Positions 1 through 7,658 of a stretch of DNA of 23,453 nt are shown here, one piece after another. Below the pieces are notes generated by a model, which saw only the letters and a program-made list of their open reading frames with translations, searched no databases and had not been told where the DNA came from. The stretch spans positions 1-23,453 of the forward strand of contig JAEYTM010000182.1 in the NCBI GenBank assembly GCA_023434015.1. The letters are read 5' to 3'. How positions within the stretch are numbered: position 1 is the first letter of the stretch; every line of letters starts with the position of its first letter. The stretch comes from Pseudomonadota bacterium. GTDB taxonomy: Bacteria > Pseudomonadota > Alphaproteobacteria > Caulobacterales > Caulobacteraceae. The position numbers and the translations under genes are program-made.

Positions 1-7
1 GACCTGA

Positions 8-57
8 GCCGCCCAGGGTCGCGCGCCCTGTCACGATGAAGGGGCGCGCAGGGCGGC
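8..57. repeat. Two-tier inverted repeat (strong hairpin) at left edge
   Basis: Outer arms GCCGCCC (8-14) and GGGCGGC (51-57) pair perfectly. Inner arms GCGCGCCC (21-28) and GGGCGCGC (42-49) also pair perfectly around a 13-base loop, with an asymmetric internal bulge between the two tiers. There is no T-run on either side, so a classical intrinsic terminator is not supported. It may be the end structure of an upstream gene or a REP-like element. No function is claimed. Confidence 0.45.
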
Positions 58-104
58 GCTCACAGTGATCGTTGCGGCGACCTGGCGACCTAAGGTCAAG
101 CTCT

Positions 105-605
105 ATGAGTGCGGCCTTCGAGATCGCCCTGGCGGCCCACGAAACCGGCAACCTTGACGAGGCGGAGCGCGGATATCGCGCCGCGCTGTCAGCGTCTCCG
201 ACTGCTAGCCCGACCCACAACCTGGGCCTCATTTACGTTGATCGCTGGCGATACCCGGAGGCTCTGGAGTGGTTGGGCCTGGCAGATCGATTGCAGCCCG
301 GACTTTCACAACTCTGTTGGCTTTGGGGGGAGTGCTTCTGCGGCTTCAGCGGCCTGCGGACGCCGAGCACGTGCTGCGCCGGGCCCTCGCAATCCGCCCG
401 GGGTACGGCGTGGCGATACACCGTCTCGGCTGGGCGCTACTCATGCAGGGGCGGTATCGGGAGGGGCGGCCCTGCGCTTAGCCCCCATCCGAAAGCCCCG
501 GAGAATGCTGGATTTCAGTGCCCATCTGGAAGATGGCCTAACGGAGATCGTCTGCTGGAAAACAGGGAAAAGAATCCACCCATGCAGGGATTTTGCCACG
601 CTTAG
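105..605 (+). pseudogene. Frame-broken TPR-repeat protein (possibly TPR-glycosyltransferase type)
   Basis: An ATG at 105 opens a frame reading MSAAFEIALAAHETGNLDEA and continues as about two tetratricopeptide repeats to roughly position 300. The TPR pattern then carries on in a different frame from about 308 to 470 (a segment with ALGGVLLRLQRPADAEHVL and RALAIRPGYG, ending RYREGRP), where that frame stops at 479-481. A frame change equivalent to one lost base near 297-310 explains the join. Further on, the first frame gives KAPENAGFQCP and WPNGDRLLENRE up to a stop at 603-605. This is faintly like the linker that follows TPRs in TPR-glycosyltransferase proteins (W-P-x-G-x-x-L-x-x-R). At least two frame changes are therefore needed to read one protein, so I call a decayed gene. 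The TPR identification is fairly firm; the downstream glycosyltransferase idea is weak. A sequencing error could explain one shift but is less likely to explain both. Confidence 0.55.
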
Positions 606-815
606 CAGGGACATCGAAATAAGCGGGCTGCTCCTGGCGTACAGAAAACACGGCCGCGGAAGCGAGCGCAGATAGGCGGCCGAAGGCGGGAAGGCCCAGC
701 AGCGATCAATCGGGTCGGTGGGTTGAGCGTTTCGGGCGAGGCTAACTCCTACGATCTGCCAGATTGATGCAGCGAGACGATTGTTGCGCTAGAACAAAAC
801 CTGTACACGCCGTTT

Positions 816-1289
816 ATGAGCTCGACCCAATTCGTCGTCCAAATCCAAAGCTGGGACTGGCCGCTTCATGTAGGGGTCAAACCCCGCTCCGTAGTGGACG
901 ATCTTGGTCCCGACGGTGATCTGCTGTGTTCGGAAGCTGTCGTGATTGACGGGCTCGTTCTTTCTCCGCAGGAGCACCGATCTGCGCTGATACAACTCGG
1001 ATTGTACCCCCTTCCGCGTGAGATCATGTCCGACAGGGGCGAAGAGCGCTATGTTGGTCGCCTACATAGAGACCCTGTCCAACGTAGCGACCTTGGCTTC
1101 TACGCGAGTTTATTTCTGCCTGAGGATACGGTCGAAAAGGTCATTCTTTGCCTCGGCTCGAAATGGCAAGGTCTTCACATGTGGATCGGCAACGGCGACG
1201 ACCCTGACGCCGTCACCGACTTCGGATTTTTCGGCGATCTCGAGCGCAATCCTCTTGGTTCCCGGCCGAGGGCCTCGCCATCGGTGTGA
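816..1289 (+). CDS. Hypothetical protein, 157 aa
   Basis: I do not recognise this family. The frame runs from ATG 816 to a stop at 1289. It has protein-like alternation of hydrophobic and charged residues, for example GFYASLFLPEDTVEKVILCL followed by GSKWQGLHMWIGNG, which is far more natural than the antisense reading. It is soluble and acidic in character, with no signal peptide or membrane segment. There is no convincing Shine-Dalgarno before ATG 816, so the start is uncertain. Base composition is lower in GC than the metabolic genes to the right. Its last ~115 bases overlap, tail to tail, the end of the minus-strand gene at 1175-1945. A partner role with that gene, for example as an immunity protein, is only a guess, because toxin-immunity pairs are normally on the same strand. 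Confidence 0.5.
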   Translation: MSSTQFVVQIQSWDWPLHVGVKPRSVVDDLGPDGDLLCSEAVVIDGLVLSPQEHRSALIQLGLYPLPREIMSDRGEERYVGRLHRDPVQRSDLGFYASLFLPEDTVEKVILCLGSKWQGLHMWIGNGDDPDAVTDFGFFGDLERNPLGSRPRASPSV

Positions 1290-1945
1290 CTCGCCCACTG
1301 ATTGCTCAGGGGCGTCGACCGCCTTTGGTTTCCAGCGAAGGGAACGATTGTGCCGTCCCGACTGAGACAATAGGCATAACGATCGGAAGCGGTTTTCCGA
1401 CAGATCGCAATGTCTTGAGGAGATCGAAGTCGCCCGCAGATCTGGCTGTCGGAAGCCGCCTGCTGATCGCACTCTTTCTTGTCTCCGCCGCGGGGTTGAG
1501 CGCCCCTATCGCCACTCCCTCCACCGGTACGCGGGCTGTAGTTCGGCGGTAAGGGCGAATGGCCGCCGATAGGTGGAAGGGTGTCGGGTGTGTAGCCGTG
1601 GCAACTCTGACATCCCTTGGGACTCCAATAGTCCCAGAAGCCGCGAGGGGAAGCGGCGGCCAGTTTATATTGACCTTCCGGCGGCTGCTTATCTTCACGC
1701 TCGCCGCGCCAGCGGCCATCCTCGAGCTGCTGCCAAGAGCTCCAGGGATGGCCGTCCGAGGTCTCGTCCTGTTGGTGCGAGGCCTCCTGGGAAATCGGGT
1801 TGCTAGTTTGCTGGGAAAAGAACGAGTCGTAAGTGCTGGCAGCCTTCTGGCGCCGCTCCGCCTCAATGTCCGCTGGCGACCGTAGATACCAACGCCTCAA
1901 CGCATCGCCTTCCAGGCGCGCGGGATCGATCTGGCCAAAGGCCAT
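1175..1945 (-). CDS. Conserved-type hypothetical protein with CxxCH motif and cysteine-rich C-terminal module
   Basis: ATG at 1945 is chosen over upstream in-frame codons because GAGGAG sits 6-7 bases before it and the sequence MAFGQIDPARLEGDALRRWY looks like a true N-terminus. It gives 256 aa. Visible parts in order: an N-terminal helix-like region with WYLRSPADIEAER; a low-complexity Q/S/E linker; then FWDYWSPKGCQSCHGYTPD followed by LPPIGGHSPLPPNYSP; then a C-terminal cysteine module (ECDQQAASDSQICGRL followed by CRKTASDRYAYCLSRDGTI). From memory, similar N- and C-terminal signatures occur in hypothetical proteins of Caulobacterales and relatives; the function is unknown to me. CxxCH can bind heme c, but there is no signal peptide, so cytochrome function is not supported; metal binding is equally possible. 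The last ~45 residues have no protein-like character and read antisense to the 816-1289 gene, which suggests loss of the original stop by a frameshift. Confidence 0.6.
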   Translation of the reverse strand: MAFGQIDPARLEGDALRRWYLRSPADIEAERRQKAASTYDSFFSQQTSNPISQEASHQQDETSDGHPWSSWQQLEDGRWRGEREDKQPPEGQYKLAAASPRGFWDYWSPKGCQSCHGYTPDTLPPIGGHSPLPPNYSPRTGGGSGDRGAQPRGGDKKECDQQAASDSQICGRLRSPQDIAICRKTASDRYAYCLSRDGTIVPFAGNQRRSTPLSNQWASHTDGEALGREPRGLRSRSPKNPKSVTASGSSPLPIHM

Positions 1946-2555
1946 GCTGCTCTCCTCGAATGGATATGTCTCCGCACATGCGCGCGCCATCGCCAGCGCA
2001 GTCGCGCGGCGATCAAGCTTGGGAGGGCGTGGCTCTTGGTGCGGGGCCTTATCCGCAAGATGGCGGGTGGCAGCGCAGTGATCGACGCTCCTGAACCCTC
2101 GCACGATTCAGGAAACAAATCAAGAACACGACGTGAGCATATGGGATGAGTTCAGGGCGTCGCCCTGCGCATGAAGCGGTCCTGTAGCGCTATGGATATC
2201 GGCGAGACACTGTTCGCTACAGCCACAGGATCGTCAGCGAGTAGGAGAAGGCGACCGCCTCCGGAGCCTTTCCCGCTCGGTGCTGGGGTGAGATCCCAAA
2301 TGTGAAAGGTATCGCAAATCGTCGCGGCGAAGATGACTTCTTGACCCCGAAAGCGTGGCTTCCGGCCACCAACGGCTAGCCACCTGCCGTGAGCGGACCT
2401 TCCCAACTTCGGCTTGGTCAAACTGGACCGTTTTGGATACCGGGTAGGATTGGCAATGTTCTATGTAACGTGGTGCCGTCGGAAGGGTATCAAGCCGGGA
2501 ACGAGCGGAGAATTAGGCACGCAGGCTGAGCGCCGGACCGCCCTTTCCGACGTGA

Positions 2556-2573
2556 GAGCGGAGATTTCCGCTC
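2556..2573. repeat. Short perfect hairpin GAGCGGA-GATT-TCCGCTC
   Basis: Seven-base arms GAGCGGA (2556-2562) and TCCGCTC (2567-2573) surround a 4-base loop. There is no T-run on either side. It could be a fragment of a small intergenic repeat; no function is assigned. Confidence 0.35.
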
Positions 2574-2621
2574 AACGCCAAGAGCCTACATCTCGGAATA
2601 GCTTGAACTTTGTCTCGCAAC

Positions 2622-2635
2622 CGCCCGTATGGGCG
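2622..2635 (-). terminator. Possible weak terminator hairpin after tRNA-Ser
   Basis: CGCCC-GTAT-GGGCG forms a five-pair stem 19 bases beyond the 3' end of the tRNA in its direction of transcription. A U-run is lacking, so it could also be a processing or incidental hairpin. Confidence 0.25.
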
Positions 2636-2653
2636 AGCTAACTTCATTATGCA

Positions 2654-2743
<90 letters not shown>

Positions 2744-2830
2744 AGAGCCGGCGTCGGGCTCCTTTAGAGGGAGGCCCGCTGAGCGAGGCGCGGAACCTAC
2801 TCATCCGGCCCCGCCTCCGCAAGTGCCGCT

Positions 2831-3253
2831 TCAGCGTGGATGAAGGATCATCTGCGTGCAGCGGAAAAGCGCCATGGTCTTGCCGGTGGTGCGGTTGACC
2901 GCCTCGGCGTCCCAGACCTGGGTCATGCGGCCGCCATGGACCAGCCGCGCCTCGCCGGCGACAACCTCGCCCTCCCTGGCGGTGCCCAGGTAGTTGGCCT
3001 TCAGCTCGATGGTGGTGAAGCCACTGGCGCCCGGCGGAAGTGAGGCGACGCAGCCATAGCCGCAGGCCGAATCCAGCAGGGCGACCACCGAGGCCGCGTG
3101 CAGGAAGCCGTTGGGCGCCATGTGGCCGCGGCGGACGGTGAAATGGGCGGCGGCGCGCCCGCTGACCACCTCGTCCCATTCTATGCCGAGTTCCCCCGGC
3201 AGGGTTCCCTCCTGCAGGCGGGCGAAGTCCGGGGCGCGGTTTTCGGTCGACAT
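2831..3253 (-). CDS. PaaI-type hotdog-fold thioesterase
   Basis: 140 aa, the usual size of single-domain hotdog thioesterases, which hydrolyse acyl-CoA or aromatic acyl-CoA esters in the cytoplasm. The signature HMAPNGFLHAASVVALLDSA followed by CGYGC corresponds to the N-x-G-x-x-H...D segment of the family. Here the common HGG is HAA, a variant I believe is seen in part of the PaaI-like group. The later FTTIELKANYLGTAREG matches the conserved beta-strand segment. ATG 3253 is supported by AGGAGG about 8 bases upstream. It diverges from the enoyl-CoA hydratase-like gene across ~146 bases. The natural substrate cannot be told from sequence. Confidence 0.85.
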   Translation of the reverse strand: MSTENRAPDFARLQEGTLPGELGIEWDEVVSGRAAAHFTVRRGHMAPNGFLHAASVVALLDSACGYGCVASLPPGASGFTTIELKANYLGTAREGEVVAGEARLVHGGRMTQVWDAEAVNRTTGKTMALFRCTQMILHPR

Positions 3254-3399
3254 GGGCTGGGCCTCCTGGCGCCCAGCTAGTCCCCGGACGCCGCGTAAGC
3301 CAAGCCTCGCCGGACGCAGGGCGCATGCGCTCTGCCCACCCCGCCCGCCTTGCGGCTATCATCGTGCGCCCGATCACCAGACAGCCAGCGGAGCGGCCA

Positions 3400-4188
3400 G
3401 TGGATTTCGAAGCGAGCGGCAGGGACGGTCTCGCCGTCGCCCTGGACGATCATGTGGCGGTGGTGACGCTGAACCGTCCGCCGAACAACCACCTGTCGGT
3501 GGAGTTGCTGCGCGACCTCGCCGAGACGCTCGAACGGCTGGACGGGAGCCGGGCCTGCCGCGCCATAGTCCTGGCGTCGGAGGGCCGGGTGTTCTGCGGC
3601 GGAGCAGACCTGGTGTCGCCGGACGGGGTCGGCGCCCGCGGCATGAACGGGGTGGCCGAACTCTACGAACAGGCCGTGCGGTTGTTCGCCGTGCAGACGC
3701 CGATCGTCGCCGCCGTGCAGGGCGCGGCCGTGGGCGCCGGCCTCGGCCTCGCGCTGGTCGCCGACTTCCGCGTGGCGGCGCCGGAGGCGAGGTTCTGCGC
3801 CAACTTCGTCAAGCTGGGCTTCCATCCCGGTTTTGGCCTGACCCACACCCTGCCCCGGATGATCGGGCCGCAGAAGGCGGCGCTGATGTTCCTGACCGGC
3901 CGCCGGGTGAAGGCCGAGGAGGCATTGGCCTGGGGCCTGGTCGACGAGGTGGCGCCGCTGACCGAGCTGCGGCCGGCGGCCGTTCGGCTGGCCCGGGAAA
4001 TCGCCGATAACGCGCCCCTGGCGGTCACCGCCACCCGCGCGACGCTGCGCGCCGGTTTGGCGGCCAGCATCCGGGCGCAGATGGCTGCGGAGCATGAACA
4101 GCAGGCGCTGTTGCGCGGCACCGGCGACTTCGCCGAGGGGGTCCGCGCGGTCGCCGAGCGGCGGCCGGGCCGCTTCACCGGCCTTTAG
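3400..4188 (+). CDS. Enoyl-CoA hydratase/isomerase-family protein lacking the catalytic glutamates
   Basis: Crotonase-fold protein of 262 aa if the GTG at 3400 is used. I prefer this start because GGAG lies ~8 bases upstream and the core VAVVTLNRPPNNHLS then begins near residue 20, as usual in the family; an in-frame ATG at 3325 is the alternative. The acyl-CoA oxyanion-hole segment is present (VFCGGADLVS, and AAVQGAAVGAGLGLALVADF). Aligned to classical enoyl-CoA hydratase, the Glu of the GGGCEL motif is Gly here, and the Glu of QPEI (before the x-PG turn) is Phe in ANFVKLGFHPG. Plain hydration of enoyl-CoA is therefore unlikely; an isomerase, hydrolase or other crotonase reaction is more plausible. 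Its stop codon overlaps the stop of convergent glk by a few bases. Confidence 0.85.
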   Translation: MDFEASGRDGLAVALDDHVAVVTLNRPPNNHLSVELLRDLAETLERLDGSRACRAIVLASEGRVFCGGADLVSPDGVGARGMNGVAELYEQAVRLFAVQTPIVAAVQGAAVGAGLGLALVADFRVAAPEARFCANFVKLGFHPGFGLTHTLPRMIGPQKAALMFLTGRRVKAEEALAWGLVDEVAPLTELRPAAVRLAREIADNAPLAVTATRATLRAGLAASIRAQMAAEHEQQALLRGTGDFAEGVRAVAERRPGRFTGL

Positions 4189-5153
4189 AGCCGCTCCATC
4201 TGCTCCAGCTCGCGCGCCGCCCCGATGATCGCCGGATAGGGATGCAGCACCAGCGAGGTCGGGATCTGTTCGACGTAGGGACGCAGCCGTCCCTTGTCCT
4301 CGAAGCGGGCCCGGAACTGGCCGGTCAGCAGGCGATCGGCGATCCGCGGGGCGATGCCGCCCGATACGAACACCCCGCCGCGGGCGCCGAAGCTGAGGGC
4401 CAGGTCGCCAGCCACCGCCCCGAAGATGCCGCAGAAGCGATCGACGACCCGGCCGGCCAGATCGTCGCCGGCGTTGGCGGCGTCGATCACCGCCTTCGGA
4501 TCGGCCGCCGCGGCCTCGCACCCCTCGATCCCGGCGACCGCGCCGTAGAGGTCGAACAGCCCCGGTCCGGACAGCAGGCGCTCGATGGACACCCGGCCAA
4601 AGCGGGCCGCGAGCTTGCGCCAGACCTGCACCTCCAGCTCGTCGTTCGGGGCGAAGGCGATGTGGCCGCCCGCGGTGGCCACTGCGACGTCGCCGCGGTC
4701 GGCCCGGGCCAGGGCGGCGACCCCGAACCCGGTGCCGGCGCCAAGGATGACGATCGGGCAGTCGGAGCCGCCGCGCAGCTTCGGCCCGATCGGCTTCAGG
4801 TCGTCCTCGTCCAGCCGCGGGCAGGCCAGCGCCTGGGCGGCGAAATCGTTGAGCAGCTTCACCGCCTCGAACTCGAAGTGCGCCAGCAGGTCCCCCTCGG
4901 AAATCTGCCAGTCCAGGTTGGTGAACTCGATCTCGCCGTCGAGCACCGGGCCGGCGACCGCGATCACCGCCCGCGGCGGACGTTTGCGTCCGGCTGTGGT
5001 CGCCAGATATTCGTCCATCACCTCGGCCAGGGAGCCGTAGTCGCGCGCCAGGAAGCTGCGCGGATGGCGGATGTGTCCCTGGACATCGACGAGGGCGAAA
5101 CGGGCGTTGGTTCCGCCCACGTCGCCGACCAGTCCAACGTAATGCGGCTTCAC
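4185..5153 (-). CDS. glk: Glucokinase
   Basis: 322 aa, the length of the bacterial ROK-independent glucokinases (Glk). It phosphorylates glucose with ATP to glucose 6-phosphate in the cytoplasm, feeding Zwf and the Entner-Doudoroff route. Visible motifs: phosphate-1 loop LVGDVGGTNARFALVD near residue 8; the catalytic LLNDFAAQALA around residues 100-110; ATP/sugar segment ILGAGTGFGVAAL; and the C-terminal nucleotide motif VFVSGGIAPRI. Translation starts at GTG 5153, directly after the TAG of edd with no gap. A GAGG 8 bases before the GTG, inside the edd end, fits translational coupling. It is the last gene of pyk-pgl-edd-glk. Confidence 0.96.
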   Translation of the reverse strand: MKPHYVGLVGDVGGTNARFALVDVQGHIRHPRSFLARDYGSLAEVMDEYLATTAGRKRPPRAVIAVAGPVLDGEIEFTNLDWQISEGDLLAHFEFEAVKLLNDFAAQALACPRLDEDDLKPIGPKLRGGSDCPIVILGAGTGFGVAALARADRGDVAVATAGGHIAFAPNDELEVQVWRKLAARFGRVSIERLLSGPGLFDLYGAVAGIEGCEAAAADPKAVIDAANAGDDLAGRVVDRFCGIFGAVAGDLALSFGARGGVFVSGGIAPRIADRLLTGQFRARFEDKGRLRPYVEQIPTSLVLHPYPAIIGAARELEQMERL

Positions 5154-6965
5154 CTAGGCGGCCTCGAACAGGCTGCAGGCGCCGGCGTCGGCCGGGCCGG
5201 CGGCGCGACGCATCCAGCCGAACAGTTCGCGGCCATAGCCGGGCGCGGACAGGCGGCCCGCGGCGGGGGTGCGGCTCATGAGCTCATTCTCGGAGACCTT
5301 GATCTGCAGTGTCCCCGCCTCGGCGTCGAGGCGGATGATGTCGCCGTCTCGCACATAGGCGAGCGGACCGCCATCGGCGGCCTCCGGCGTGACATGGATG
5401 GCGGCCGGCACCTTGCCGCTGGCGCCGGACATGCGTCCGTCGGTGACCAGGGCGACCCGGAAGCCCTTGTCGAGCAGCACGCCCAGCGGCGGGGTCAGGG
5501 AATGCAGCTCCGGCATGCCGTTGGCCTTCGGCCCCTGGAACCGCACCACGGCCACGAAGTCGCGGTTCAGCTCGCCCCGCTTGTAGGCGGCCAGCAGGTC
5601 GTCCTGATCCTCGAAGACGACGGCGGGCGCCTCGACCACCAGGTGCTGCGCCTTGACGGCCGAGGTCTTGATGACCGCGCGGCCCAAAGGTCCGGCCAGC
5701 AGGCGCAGGCCGCCCTCGGCCTGGAAGGGATCGTCCACCGGCCGCAGGATGTCGCGGTCCAGGGACACCGTCGTCCCCTCCCGCCAGACCAGCCGCCCGT
5801 CGTCGAGGAACGGCTCCTGCCGGTAGCGGCGCAGGCCGCGTCCGGCGACCGTCAGCACGTCGTCGTGGGCGAGGCCGGCGTCGAGCAGCTGGCGGGTGAC
5901 GAAGGCCATGCCGCCAGCGGCATGGAAGGCGTTCACGTCCTCGGAGCCGTTCGGATAGACCCGCGCGATCAGCGGCGTCACCCGCGACAGGTCGTCGAAA
6001 TCCTCCCAGGTGATCAGGACGCCCGCGGCGCGCGCCATGGCGATCAGGTGCAGGGTGTGGTTGGTCGAGCCGCCCGTCGCCAGCAGCCCGGCGAGGGCGT
6101 TGACCAGGCTTTTCTCGTCCACCACCGCCGACATCGGGATGTAGTCGTTGCCGCCGTCGCGGATCTCCACCGCCCGCCGTGGCGCCGCCGCCACCAGGGC
6201 GTCGCGCAGCGGCGTGTTCGGCGACACGAAGGCCGACCCGGGCAGGTGCAGACCGGTCAGCTCCATCATCATCTGGTTGGAGTTGGCTGTGCCGTAGAAG
6301 GTGCAGGTGCCGGGCCCGTGGTAGGACTTCATCTCGGAATCCAGCAGCTCCTCCCGCGTCGCCTTGCCCTCGGCGTAGAGCGCCCGCACGCGGGCCTTCT
6401 GCGAATTGGGGATGCCCGAACTCATCGGCCCGGCCGGCACGAAGATCGTCGGCAGGTGGCCAAACGCCAGTGCGCCCATGGTCAGGCCGGGCACGATCTT
6501 GTCGCAGACCCCCAGCATCAGGGCCGCATCGAAGGCGTCGTGGGTCAGGGCGACCGCGGTGGCCATGGCGATGACGTCGCGGGAGAACAGCGACAGCTCC
6601 ATCCCCGGCCGTCCCTGGGTGACGCCGTCGCACATGGCCGGCACGCCCCCGGCGAACTGGGCCGTCGCCCCCACCACCCGGGCCGCCTGACGGATGATCG
6701 CCGGATAACGCTCCAGCGGCTGGTGGGCGGACAGCATGTCGTTATAGGCCGAGACGATGGCCAGGTTCGCCGCCGTGGGATCGCGCATCCGCAACTTGTC
6801 GCCAGGGCTCTCGGCGGCGAAGGCGTGGGCGAAATTGGCGCAGGACAGCTTCGCGCGACCGGGGCCGGCGTGACGCGCCGCTTCCATCCGGGACAGATAG
6901 TCGGCGCGAACGTCGCGGCTGCGCGCGGCGATGCGACGGGTGACCTCCGCGGTGACAGGATGCAT
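5154..6965 (-). CDS. edd: 6-phosphogluconate dehydratase (Entner-Doudoroff)
   Basis: 603 aa, as expected for Edd of the IlvD/Edd family. It dehydrates 6-phosphogluconate to 2-keto-3-deoxy-6-phosphogluconate and carries an oxygen-sensitive Fe-S cluster. The three conserved cysteines are visible: GGVPAMCDGVTQG (Cys112), LMLGVCDKIVPGL (Cys154) and GPGTCTFYGTANS (Cys221). The C-terminal region has TDGRMSGASGKVPAAIHVTP, a hallmark of the family. ATG 6965 (MHPVTAEVTRRI) is the natural N-terminus, with GAGGG about 9 bases upstream; a TTG three codons earlier overlaps the pgl stop as TTGA. eda, whose product cleaves KDPG, is not in this window. Confidence 0.97.
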   Translation of the reverse strand: MHPVTAEVTRRIAARSRDVRADYLSRMEAARHAGPGRAKLSCANFAHAFAAESPGDKLRMRDPTAANLAIVSAYNDMLSAHQPLERYPAIIRQAARVVGATAQFAGGVPAMCDGVTQGRPGMELSLFSRDVIAMATAVALTHDAFDAALMLGVCDKIVPGLTMGALAFGHLPTIFVPAGPMSSGIPNSQKARVRALYAEGKATREELLDSEMKSYHGPGTCTFYGTANSNQMMMELTGLHLPGSAFVSPNTPLRDALVAAAPRRAVEIRDGGNDYIPMSAVVDEKSLVNALAGLLATGGSTNHTLHLIAMARAAGVLITWEDFDDLSRVTPLIARVYPNGSEDVNAFHAAGGMAFVTRQLLDAGLAHDDVLTVAGRGLRRYRQEPFLDDGRLVWREGTTVSLDRDILRPVDDPFQAEGGLRLLAGPLGRAVIKTSAVKAQHLVVEAPAVVFEDQDDLLAAYKRGELNRDFVAVVRFQGPKANGMPELHSLTPPLGVLLDKGFRVALVTDGRMSGASGKVPAAIHVTPEAADGGPLAYVRDGDIIRLDAEAGTLQIKVSENELMSRTPAAGRLSAPGYGRELFGWMRRAAGPADAGACSLFEAA

Positions 6966-6970
6966 GCGCT

Positions 6971-7639
6971 TCAACCCTCGTGACTTGGCGACCAGAAGAT
7001 TCGGACGGGAACGCGGTCCTGGGTGAGGAGCGCGCGAACCGGCAGATCGGCTCCGGCCTGGGCGCGTGCGATCACCTCGCGCTTGGCGTCGCCGGCGACC
7101 AAGATGAAGATCGCCCGGGAGTCCAGCAGCGACGACAGGGTGAGGCTGACCCGCGCCACCGGCGGCTTGCCGATCCCCGCTGGAACCGCGACGACCCGCA
7201 GGGACGAGGCCGGGTCCATCGCCCGCGCAAGTCCTGGATCGCCCGGAATCAGCGAGGCGACGTGGCCGTCCTCGCCCATTCCCAACATCACTGCATCGAA
7301 AGGTGACAGCGCTGTCAAGGCTGCCGAAGCGGGCTCAGGCCACAGCGGGACGAAGTGGGCGCGTCTGCGGGAGCCGGTCAGCAGGCGCTCGCGCACCAGC
7401 CGGGCGTTGGAGTCGGCGGCGTCCGGCGGGACGCAGCGTTCGTCCGACAAGGTGACCACCACCCGCGCCCAGTCCACCGCCGGGTCCTGCAGGGCGTCAA
7501 ACACCGGGCCTGGCGAACGGCCGCCCGTGGCGACCAGGCTGGCGCGGCCGCGCATCCTGAGCCCCTCGATCAACCGCGCCTCCACCGCATGGGCCGCAGC
7601 CTGGGCCATCGCCGCGGTGAAGGGGTAGGTCTCGATCAT
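6971..7639 (-). CDS. pgl: 6-phosphogluconolactonase
   Basis: 222 aa, DevB/Pgl type. It hydrolyses 6-phosphogluconolactone, the product of Zwf, to 6-phosphogluconate, the substrate of Edd. Motifs: ATGGRSPGPVFDAL (sugar-phosphate isomerase-like loop), VVTLSDERCVPPDAADSN in place of the common DERWV, and MLGMGEDGHVASLIPG with the catalytic His region. It starts at ATG 7639, 19 bases after the end of pyk, and ends 5 bases before the edd ATG. Coupled translation in one transcript is very likely. Confidence 0.95.
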   Translation of the reverse strand: MIETYPFTAAMAQAAAHAVEARLIEGLRMRGRASLVATGGRSPGPVFDALQDPAVDWARVVVTLSDERCVPPDAADSNARLVRERLLTGSRRRAHFVPLWPEPASAALTALSPFDAVMLGMGEDGHVASLIPGDPGLARAMDPASSLRVVAVPAGIGKPPVARVSLTLSSLLDSRAIFILVAGDAKREVIARAQAGADLPVRALLTQDRVPVRIFWSPSHEG

Positions 7640-7658
7640 GGCGCGGCGTCCCTGGCCG

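Larger units (their letters stand above)
1946..2653. other. Gene-free stretch between the 256-aa protein and tRNA-Ser
   Basis: About 700 bases with no frame showing protein-like composition or a recognisable family. GC is visibly lower than in the metabolic genes to the right. Short open frames exist on both strands (around 2152-2421 minus and 2414-2641 plus), but they have no convincing ribosome site and no sensible amino-acid pattern. Two small hairpins lie near its right end and are listed separately. It may be eroded accessory DNA beside the tRNA. Confidence 0.5.

Noticed and set aside
789..995. Minus-strand 68-codon frame
   Set aside because: It overlaps the more protein-like 157-aa plus-strand gene and has no supporting features.
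1175..1945. Interpretation of the CxxCH protein as a cytochrome c
   Set aside because: There is no signal peptide and only one CxxCH in a Pro/Gly-rich setting; c-type heme attachment needs export.
2152..2641. Two short frames (minus 2152-2421, plus 2414-2641)
   Set aside because: No ribosome site, no protein-like pattern and no recognisable family.
1..2653. A direct repeat of the tRNA 3' end as an att site
   Set aside because: I scanned for the T-arm/acceptor sequence and saw no second copy in this stretch.
3277..4521. A 414-codon minus-strand frame across the enoyl-CoA hydratase-like gene
   Set aside because: It is Arg/Gly-rich antisense sequence without any recognisable domain; both overlapped genes are clear.
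4242..6983. A very long (913-codon) plus-strand frame
   Set aside because: It is antisense to glk and edd, rich in His/Gln/Gly/Arg as expected for the mirror frame of high-GC genes, with no family features.
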